Assembly: GCA_021778575.1 (NCBI GenBank)
Contig: JAJYCH010000003.1
Span: forward strand, 1 to 24,715
Direction: 5' to 3'
From: Planctomycetota bacterium
Lineage (GTDB): Bacteria; Planctomycetota; Planctomycetia; Isosphaerales; Isosphaeraceae
DNA: 24,715 bases
The stretch's first letter is position 1. Every line of letters begins with the position of its first letter. Below, one piece after another: positions 17,467 to 23,378 of the stretch. The translations under genes and the position numbers were made by a program. The notes below the pieces were generated by a model. The model was given only the letters and a program-made list of their open reading frames with translations. It ran no database searches and was not told where the DNA came from.

Positions 17467-18534
17467 ATGATCGCCATGACACCGCCGCCGATGGTTACAC
17501 CGTCGCTCGACCCGACCTCGATCTTCGAGATCTTCCGAGGGAACCACGGGACGGAACTGCTCACGGCGGCCGTCACCCATTTCCGCGTCTTTGAGCGACT
17601 TAGCCCCGCTCCGATGTCCTTCGACGAGCTCCGTCGCGAGCTTGGTCTGGCCGAGCGTCCGGCCATCGTGCTGATCACCGCCCTTCGCGCCTTCGGACTG
17701 ATCGAGGCGCGCGAAGACAACCGGCTCACCCTGACCGAACTGGCTCGCGACCACCTCACGCCCGGGGCCTATTTCGACGTCGGCGGCTACGTCGGACTGG
17801 CCAGCGATTCTCCCGGAGTTCTGGAGATGGTCGAGCGGCTGACGACCAATCGACCCGCCGGAGCCGCGACCGACGAGGCAGGCGCCGCGTTCATCTTCAA
17901 GGAAGGAATCGAGTCGGCGATGGAAACCGAGGCCTCCGCCCGGTCGCTGACCCTGGCGCTCGCCGGCCGAGCCCGAAACGTCGCGCCGGTCCTGGCCGCG
18001 AACTATCCCCTCGACGACGCCCGATTACTCGTTGATGTGGCCGGAGGATCGGGAATTTACAGCATTGCCTGGCTCCTCCGCCACCCTCACCTGAAAGCGA
18101 TCGTCTGGGATCGCCCCGAGGTCTTGAAGGTCGCCGAGGAAATGGCCAGGGCCCACGGAGTGGCCGACCGACTTGAAGTCCGAGCCGGCGACATGTTCAA
18201 GGACCCGATGCCTGAAGGGGCCGACGTGATCTTGCTCTCGAACGTCCTGCACGACTGGGACGTCGCCGACTGCACCGAACTGGTCCACCGCTCCGCGAAG
18301 GCCCTCCACCCCGGCGGAAGGCTCTTGATCCACGACGTGTTCCTGAACGACGCCCTGGACGGACCACTGCCGATCGCCCTTTATTCCGCCTCTCTGTTCC
18401 GACTGACCGAGGGAAGAGCGTATTCTGCCGGAGAATATCGAGCCTGGCTCCAGGAAGCCGGCCTGATCCCCGGCGAGGTCATACCGACCCTGATCCACTG
18501 CGGAGTCCTGGCTGGGCTCAAAGTGACCGACTGA
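17467..18534 (+). CDS. SAM-dependent O-methyltransferase (plant/CrtF/hydroxyneurosporene type)
   Basis: A 355-residue protein with the two-part layout of class-II O-methyltransferases. An N-terminal winged-helix dimerisation region (about 15-105, FRVFERLSPAPMSFDELRREL) is followed by a catalytic Rossmann domain. The SAM loop is VDVAGGSGIYS (189-199), the acidic strand-2 end is AIVWDRPEV, and the catalytic-base region is LSNVLHDWD with His262. The block LHPGGRLLIHDVFLND is typical of the family. Such enzymes methylate hydroxyls on polyketides, carotenoids or phenolics; no pathway genes surround it, so the substrate is unknown. The start is uncertain: ATG 17467 is used, but ATG 17476 or 17491 is possible and no clear ribosome-binding site is visible. 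Confidence 0.87.
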   Translation: MIAMTPPPMVTPSLDPTSIFEIFRGNHGTELLTAAVTHFRVFERLSPAPMSFDELRRELGLAERPAIVLITALRAFGLIEAREDNRLTLTELARDHLTPGAYFDVGGYVGLASDSPGVLEMVERLTTNRPAGAATDEAGAAFIFKEGIESAMETEASARSLTLALAGRARNVAPVLAANYPLDDARLLVDVAGGSGIYSIAWLLRHPHLKAIVWDRPEVLKVAEEMARAHGVADRLEVRAGDMFKDPMPEGADVILLSNVLHDWDVADCTELVHRSAKALHPGGRLLIHDVFLNDALDGPLPIALYSASLFRLTEGRAYSAGEYRAWLQEAGLIPGEVIPTLIHCGVLAGLKVTD

Positions 18535-18629
18535 ACCGAGGTCCTGTCCGCCAAGAACCCACTCAGTCTATGGCTGGCTGCCCTTGCATCCTCCTGGGCC
18601 GGAAGTTATCTTTGGGAAACAAGAAAGCC

Positions 18630-18702
18630 GGGCGGCTAACTCAGCGGCTAGAGTGCCATCCTCACACGGTGGAAGTCACTGGTTCGAATCCAGTGCCGCC
18701 CA
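18630..18702 (+). tRNA. tRNA-Val (anticodon CAC)
   Basis: The cloverleaf is complete: acceptor GGGCGGC with GCCGCCC, D-arm ACTC/GAGT, anticodon stem CCATC/GGTGG with one T-G pair around loop CTCACAC (anticodon CAC, reading GUG), variable loop AAGTC, and T-arm ACTGG-TTCGAAT-CCAGT. The discriminator is A and no CCA is encoded. A tyrosine integrase gene begins 117 bases downstream, so the 3' end of this tRNA is a natural candidate attachment site, though no second copy of the 3' end is seen in the window. Confidence 0.93.
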
Positions 18703-18779
18703 TTCTCGATAAATCGATTAGCAGAAACGATTTACGTTACCTCCTGGTGGTCGGGAGTGCTGCTCCGGAAGTCCTGTTA

Positions 18780-18799
18780 CAGTAGTACTGGTACTACTG
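18780..18799. promoter_or_regulatory. Palindrome upstream of integrase 1
   Basis: CAGTAGTAC-TG-GTACTACTG is a perfect 9-bp inverted repeat with a 2-base centre, ending 19 bases before the integrase ATG. The same core AGTAGTAC/GTACTACT occurs at 20932-20952 before the second integrase. It is either an operator for integrase autoregulation or part of the recombination site of this element family. Confidence 0.65.
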
Positions 18800-18818
18800 A
18801 CAGCCCAAGGTGCCGCTC

Positions 18819-20099
18819 ATGTCCACCCGATCCGCCTCCCAACCGATGTATCGCCTCTACAAGCCCAAGGGGCTGGCCGTCGTCCGGATCGACGGCAAGG
18901 ACTTCTATCTCGGCAAGCATGGTTCCCCCGAGAGTTGGGAACGATACCACCGGTTACTGGCCGAGCGGGCATCTTCGCCAGCGTCGATTCCTGTCGTCGC
19001 AGATGCTGGTCGGAATCAGGTCATCGCATCTAACCCGACCGTCGCCGAAGTCGTCTTGGCGTTCTGGAACCACGCTCAGACCTACTATCGCCATGCGGAC
19101 GGTTCGCCCACGGCCGAGATCGACAATCTCAAGCACGCCCTCCGGCCGCTCCGATTGTTATACGGCCTGACACACGCCCGGGAGTTCGGCCCGATGGCAT
19201 TGAAGAATGTCCGACAGTCGATGATCGATTCGGGCCTGGCACGCACCACGATCAACCATCGGGTCGGGAAGGTGGTCAGGGTCTTTCGTTGGGCCGTCGA
19301 GAATGAGCTTGTCCCGGCATCGACGCACCATGCCTTGACGGCTGTTACCGGTCTCCGGAAGGGTCGGACTGTCGCCCCGGAGCCGAATCCCGTCCGACCC
19401 GTCGCCGATGACGCGGTTGACGCAATCCGACCGTTCGTCACCCGCCAGGTTTGGGCGATGATCGAGCTTCAACGCCTGACCGGTGCCAGGCCCGGCGAAA
19501 TCGTCATCATGCGGACTAGCGATATCGATCGGACGGGCCAGGCGTGGGTCTACCGTCCGTCGCGACACAAGACCGACCATCACGGCATCGATCGCCAGAT
19601 CGTTCTCGGTCCGAAGGCCCAAGTCGTCGTCGAGCCCTGGCTTCGGGCCGATCCGGACGCTTTCCTTTTTCAACCTCGCGAAGCCGTCGAGTCCCGAAAC
19701 ATCAAGCGTCGGGCCAGTCGTCAGACTCCGATGACGCCATCCCAGCGGGCCAGGAAACTGAAGGCCCGTCCCGATCGACCACCGGGCTCATGCTACAGCA
19801 AGAATGCCTATCGAACGGCGATCTGGCGGGCTTGCGATCGGGCTTTCCTCCATCCAGTCCTGTCCAAGATCGATCGGGCGGAATTGACTCCGGAGCAGAA
19901 GGCCGAGCTGATCGCCTGGCGGAAAGTGCGGCGTTGGCATCCCCACCAACTACGCCACACGGCGGCCACCGCGATTCGCGCGAGATTCGGGCTCGAAGCC
20001 GCACAGGTGATTCTCGGTCATTCCAAGGCTGACGTTACCCAGGTTTACGCCGAACGCGACCTGGCTAAAGCTCACGAGGTCATGAGACAAATTGGGTAG
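18819..20099 (+). CDS. Tyrosine recombinase / phage-type integrase (integrase 1)
   Basis: A 426-residue tyrosine recombinase that would catalyse site-specific integration or excision. ATG 18819 has AAGGTG 6 bases upstream; the alternative GTG at 18810 lies within that ribosome-binding site. The N-terminal arm-binding region (YRLYKPKGLAVVRIDGKDFY) is followed by a core-binding SAM-like domain (about 60-190) and the catalytic domain. The catalytic residues are visible: R224 in TGARPGE, Lys in the beta hairpin SRHKTDH, H376-x2-R379 in HQLRH, H401 in LGHS, and nucleophile Y410 in QVYAERD. An internal basic insert (ESRNIKRRASRQTPMTPSQR) separates strands in the catalytic domain. It lies directly downstream of tRNA-Val and behind a palindrome shared with integrase 2. 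It appears intact. Confidence 0.93.
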   Translation: MSTRSASQPMYRLYKPKGLAVVRIDGKDFYLGKHGSPESWERYHRLLAERASSPASIPVVADAGRNQVIASNPTVAEVVLAFWNHAQTYYRHADGSPTAEIDNLKHALRPLRLLYGLTHAREFGPMALKNVRQSMIDSGLARTTINHRVGKVVRVFRWAVENELVPASTHHALTAVTGLRKGRTVAPEPNPVRPVADDAVDAIRPFVTRQVWAMIELQRLTGARPGEIVIMRTSDIDRTGQAWVYRPSRHKTDHHGIDRQIVLGPKAQVVVEPWLRADPDAFLFQPREAVESRNIKRRASRQTPMTPSQRARKLKARPDRPPGSCYSKNAYRTAIWRACDRAFLHPVLSKIDRAELTPEQKAELIAWRKVRRWHPHQLRHTAATAIRARFGLEAAQVILGHSKADVTQVYAERDLAKAHEVMRQIG

Positions 20100-20125
20100 T
20101 TGAATAGAAGTAGTTTGAGTTCATG

Positions 20126-20160
20126 GCGGCCGAGTTGAGAGGTGTCTCGACTACGGCCGC
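20126..20160. terminator. Possible hairpin terminator after integrase 1
   Basis: GCGGCCG-AGTTGAGAG and its imperfect complement GTCTCGACTACGGCCGC (ending at 20160) can form a strong stem 27 bases after the integrase stop. There is no following T run, so it may be a Rho-type stop or an unrelated palindrome. Confidence 0.35.
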
Positions 20161-20183
20161 TCCACTTCGCAAGAGTCATTCGC

Positions 20184-20450
20184 ATGATATCCAAAGACGA
20201 TTTTAGCAAAATTATTTAGCGGTCCGACATCGTCGTGTCGAGAGCGGACGAATGGCTTCAACTCATCGAATCTGAAACTTCTGCTTCCTTTGGAGCCAGA
20301 ACCGCGAAGAAACGAGTGATCATCACCTTTGATCCTCTTGGGATTGAAGTCCATTCTTGGCAGAGCGTCGAACGGGATGAAAGAGAATGGGATGACTGGC
20401 CTTCCTCACGAATAGTGGGCGCGCCACCCGTCTGGCATAATCGTCAGTGA
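20184..20450 (+). pseudogene. Small AT-richer ORF split by a stop codon, unknown function
   Basis: ATG 20184 opens MISKDDFSKII, is stopped by TAG at 20217-20219, and the same frame resumes as RSDIVVSRADEWLQLIESE and runs to 20450. Joined, it would be about 88 residues, acidic and rich in Trp/Glu at the end (SVERDEREWDDWPSS). Its base composition is clearly more AT-rich than neighbouring genes, suggesting foreign origin. The downstream part could still start at GTG 20235 (71 residues). It resembles a small cargo or immunity-type protein, but I cannot name a family. It is the only gene-like content of the 363-base gap between integrase 1 and the IS remnant. Confidence 0.35.
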
Positions 20451-20462
20451 AGGATCTCGCTC

Positions 20463-20749
20463 ATGGCCCGACAGACGTATTCGCGTAATTTCAAAGTCTC
20501 CGCCGCCAAGCTCGTCACCGAGCAAAGTCGCGGGCTCAAGGACGCCGCCACCAGCCTTGGCGTCCCCACCAGTACTTTGCAGTATTGGGTCCGACGCTTC
20601 GGCACCCCCGCCGCTCGCCCCACCCCCCCGACGACCCCGCCGCGCTTCGCCGGGAGAACGACCGCCTCCGCGAGGAGAACAAGCGGCTCCTCATGGAGCG
20701 TGAAATCCTAAAAAAAGCCAAGACCTTCTTCGCCAGCGAGAAGGCCTGA
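20463..20749 (+). pseudogene. IS3-family transposase OrfA, frameshifted
   Basis: It begins MARQTYSRNFKVSAAKLVTE with the OrfA helix-turn-helix (LKDAATSLGVPTSTLQYWVRRFG). After residue about 53 the frame goes wrong at a run of seven C (20623-20629). The proper C-terminus, LRRENDRLREENKRLLMERE followed by ILKKAKTFFASEKA, continues in another frame to TGA 20747-20749. That segment is the leucine zipper used for OrfA/OrfAB assembly. The A7 run at 20710-20716 (AAAAAAAG) is the usual programmed -1 frameshift site for making OrfAB in IS3 elements. The indel disables it. Confidence 0.85.
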
Positions 20750-20937
20750 GATTCGCCTTCATCGGCAACCACCGGGACTAGTTCCCGGTGGCGCTAATGT
20801 GCCATGTCCTGGAGGTCTCTCGGGCCGGCTATTACGCCTGGCTTGGCCGCCCCGAGAGCCCGCGAGTTGCCCACGTCTCCGCCCTCATCGAGACGATCCG
20901 CCAGGCCCACCGCGAGAGCGACGAAACCTACGAGTAG
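20749..20937 (+). pseudogene. IS3-family transposase OrfB, truncated 5' fragment
   Basis: In frame from 20749 it reads RFAFIGNHRD, stop TAG at 20779-20781 (where Trp is usual), then FPVALMCHVLEVSRAGYYAW and on to IRQAHRESDETYE, ending at TAG 20935-20937. This is the conserved HTH-type beginning of IS3 OrfB up to the ES..TYG motif; the DDE integrase core is missing. The break lies in the palindrome that precedes integrase 2, so the rest of OrfB was displaced or lost when that element arrived. The fragment cannot be active. Confidence 0.85.
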
Positions 20938-20952
20938 TACCTGGTACTACTC
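20932..20952. other. Palindrome at the junction of IS3 remnant and integrase 2
   Basis: GAGTAGTAC-CTG-GTACTACTC is a perfect 9-bp inverted repeat with a 3-base centre. Its core is shared with the palindrome before integrase 1, while the flanking left sequence is IS3 orfB coding sequence and unrelated to the left flank of the other copy. This places the left edge of the integrase-2 element at or within the palindrome, suggesting an att-type or terminal sequence. Confidence 0.6.
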
Positions 20953-20966
20953 AAGGATCCTCCAGG

Positions 20967-22214
20967 TACCGCCACTATCTTCCCAAGGATCTGGCTGTCG
21001 TCCGGATCGACGGCCGGGATATCTACCTCGGCAAGCACGGCTCCCCGGAAAGCTGGGAGAAGTATCACCGCATCCTCGCGGAAAGGGCGGTCTCGGGCAG
21101 CCCGACCAGCGCAGTTTCGACGCCGACCATCAACCATCCAGCGGCCAGCGACGTGACGGTGGCCGAGGTTCTCCTTGGTTTCTGGAACCATGCCCAGCTC
21201 CACTACCGCCATGCGGACGGGACGCAATCCGAGGAAATCGGCAACATCAAGGCGGCCCTCCGTCCCGTCCGGAAGCTCTACGCACTCACCCCGGCCAGGG
21301 ACTTCGGCCCACTGGCGCTCCAAGCCGTCAGAGACGAGATGATCCGCTCGGGCCTGGCGAGAACCTCGATCAACGACCGGATCCATCGCATCCGCCGAGC
21401 GTTCCGCTGGGCGGCCTCGGTGGAACTCATCCCCGTCGCAGTTGTCCAGGCGCTCAAAACCGTCGGCGGCCTCCAGAAAGCTCGCACCACGGCGAGGGAA
21501 CCCGAGCCGGTGGAACCAGTGTCGCTCGAGGTGGTCGAGGCGACCCTGCCTTTTCTTTCTCGCCCGGTCGCGGCGATGGTTCGGCTCCAGCTCTTGACCG
21601 GCATGAGGCCGGGTGAGGCTTGTACCATGCGTGGCCGCGATTTGACACAAGTCGGAGATGTATGGCTTTATCAACCAGAGTTTCACAAGACCGCCTGGCG
21701 GGGAAAACGTCGCGAGATCCCGCTCGGACCCCGAGCCGTCGAACTGATTCGCGGGTTTCTCAAAGTCGACCCCGATGCTTACCTTTTCCGACCCACCGAT
21801 GCGGTCGCCGAGCATCACGCAATCCGCTCGGCCGCTCGTACGACCAATCGGACCCCCTCGGAGCTTGCAAAGCGAGTGGCGAACCCAGGCTCAGGACGGG
21901 CCGAGAGGTACCGGCGAAACTCCTACCTGGGCGCCCTGGTCCGGGCGTGCGACAAGGCCTTCCCTCATCCGAGCCTCTCCGCCAAAAGGCCGAGCAAGCT
22001 CATCCAGGCTGAGCGGGAGGAGTTGGCCGCCTGGCGACGGGCTCATCGTTGGTCCCCGAACCAACTCCGCCACTCGGCCGCCACTGCCGTCCGGGCGCGG
22101 TTCGGGCTCGAAGCCGCCCAGGTCGTGCTGGGCCACTCCAAGGCCGACGTCACCCAGGTCTACGCCGAGCGTGACTTATCCAAGGCCCGCGAGATCATGC
22201 GGGAAATCGGCTAA
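20967..22214 (+). CDS. Tyrosine recombinase / integrase (integrase 2), start codon unclear
   Basis: About 415 residues from the first integrase-like codon (YRHYLPKDLAVVRIDGRD), clearly related to integrase 1 along its whole length but diverged. Catalytic motifs are present: Arg in TGMRPGE, Lys in EFHKTAW, HxxR in NQLRH, His in LGHS and Tyr in QVYAERD. It therefore looks functional in its protein core. However, no ATG, GTG or TTG lies in frame between the palindrome and the homology. The frame is open into the IS3 remnant as far as GTG 20799, which would add about 56 residues of out-of-frame IS sequence. Compared with integrase 1 the stretch carrying the start and ribosome-binding site is missing. 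It may be expressed from the IS, from an unusual start, or be silent. Confidence 0.8.
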   Translation, partial: YRHYLPKDLAVVRIDGRDIYLGKHGSPESWEKYHRILAERAVSGSPTSAVSTPTINHPAASDVTVAEVLLGFWNHAQLHYRHADGTQSEEIGNIKAALRPVRKLYALTPARDFGPLALQAVRDEMIRSGLARTSINDRIHRIRRAFRWAASVELIPVAVVQALKTVGGLQKARTTAREPEPVEPVSLEVVEATLPFLSRPVAAMVRLQLLTGMRPGEACTMRGRDLTQVGDVWLYQPEFHKTAWRGKRREIPLGPRAVELIRGFLKVDPDAYLFRPTDAVAEHHAIRSAARTTNRTPSELAKRVANPGSGRAERYRRNSYLGALVRACDKAFPHPSLSAKRPSKLIQAEREELAAWRRAHRWSPNQLRHSAATAVRARFGLEAAQVVLGHSKADVTQVYAERDLSKAREIMREIG

Positions 22215-22586
22215 GGATCTTGGGGATGGCTTCCGTCAGGGAAGAAATCGCCGAGTCGGTTGATTCGCGAGCCCTCTTCCCCTTGCCGATTATTGGCACT
22301 GAAATGTTACTGAAATCCTTCCAGGTCTCCCGGGGACGAAATGTCCTGGGGATGAACGTGATAGGGAAGCGCTCAATGACCATGGCGCGGGTAACGACCG
22401 TCGTGACACATCAGATCCGTCAGCGCTCCCGACGTCGACCTACCCCGGCACTGCCGAGCGTTTCCCACGACCCTCGGAGTAGATACGTCATCGAATCAGA
22501 AACTCCTCTTGGTCGGAATCGAGGTCGCCCCTTAGCTTCAGCGTGGGCAGCGAAACCACACCAGGAGCGAGGGAGCCGAGCGAATC
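22215..22586. other. Intergenic region between integrase 2 and the DUF1580-like gene
   Basis: A 372-base gap. A 125-codon frame (22220-22597) spans it but has no recognisable domain and ends inside the next gene. A weak hairpin (TCCCGGGGAC 22328-22337 with GTCCTGGGGA 22343-22352) is present. It probably holds promoter and recombinase-binding sites; nothing definite is seen. Confidence 0.4.
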
Positions 22587-22895
22587 ATGGCGATTGATAT
22601 CAGGACCGAGACCATCATCGATGTCAGGCAGCAGGCGGCCAACTATCTGGGGCTGGGGCGGGGCGGCAAGCCGCCGCACCATAGCTTTTTCATCCGGGCC
22701 ATCACCAAAGGGGTGAAGGGCCAGAAGCTGGAAGCGCTGCGGGTCGGCTCGCGGTGGATCACCAGCGTCGAGGCGCTCCAGCGCTGGGCGGAGCGGCAGA
22801 CCGCAGCGGCCGGGGTCACCGACTCCACCCCGGCTCCGAGCCGCCGCAAGGCCGCACTCCAGGCGGAGCGCGAACTCGACCGGCTGGGTTTTTAG
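22587..22895 (+). CDS. DUF1580-like small HTH protein, candidate excisionase
   Basis: A 102-residue protein. The pattern FFIRAITKGVKGQKLEALRV followed by GSRWITSVEALQRWAERQ matches the DUF1580 layout known from planctomycetes: a MerR/excisionase-like winged helix in which an RAITKGVKG recognition helix is followed by an LE..RVG wing and a TS.EAL.R helix. The tail (APSRRKAALQAERELDRLGF) is basic and helical. ATG 22587 is preceded by GGAGCGAGGGAG. In this family the function is formally unknown; its size, fold and place just after an integrase gene suggest a recombination directionality factor or regulator of the element. Confidence 0.75.
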   Translation: MAIDIRTETIIDVRQQAANYLGLGRGGKPPHHSFFIRAITKGVKGQKLEALRVGSRWITSVEALQRWAERQTAAAGVTDSTPAPSRRKAALQAERELDRLGF

Positions 22896-23378
22896 GGACG
22901 GTCGGGCCTCGAACGAGCCCTGAAGGACGGGTCGGGAACAATCGCTCGACTGGTTGGGATCTCAACCGCTTTCACTTTCGAGGCAGGATGCCCCGGGCCG
23001 AACGACCGTTATCAGGTCCAGGTGAAGCCCAAGGAAAAGGCAGTTTGCGGTATCGAGTCTTGAGGGTTTGGGTCGTGGCAAGGCGGTCGCGATGGTCGGG
23101 TTCGCGACCGCCGAGATCTGGTCGATCCCAGCGCGAGCTGTGAGGGAGCTGAGCGGCGAGCGTGGACAGACCGTGGGAGTCTGAACCACCCACTCCGAAC
23201 TCGCTCCCTCCAAAGCTGGCCTTGTTCGGCGCCAGCGGCCTGCCCTAGGTTCTCGATCCTCGACGGCCGGCAGGGTGCCGGTCGTCGGGAGTTCCGGAAC
23301 CAGCGGATCAGACCGCCGACCCGGTCCAACCAGGACAGCGCGACAGGCTCTTCGCCGGTCGCGACGTGGAGCCCCCAG
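22896..23378. other. Non-coding stretch with strong hairpin, before the PolB-like gene
   Basis: A 483-base gap. An 11-bp perfect inverted repeat, GGCGGTCGCGA (23082-23092) with TCGCGACCGCC (23102-23112), forms a 9-base-loop hairpin. Open frames on the minus strand (22962-23480) overlap the polymerase start and lack any recognisable domain. The plus frame of the polymerase is also open upstream, but without motifs. It could hold regulatory sites or a replication origin of the element; that is speculative. Confidence 0.4.

Noticed and set aside
22294..22311. TTGGCACTGAAATGTTAC as a sigma54 promoter
   Set aside because: The -24 part fits (TGGCAC), but the -12 GC dinucleotide is replaced by GT, so the match is incomplete.
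22220..22597. 125-codon frame after integrase 2
   Set aside because: No recognisable domain, and it overlaps the start of the better supported DUF1580-like gene.
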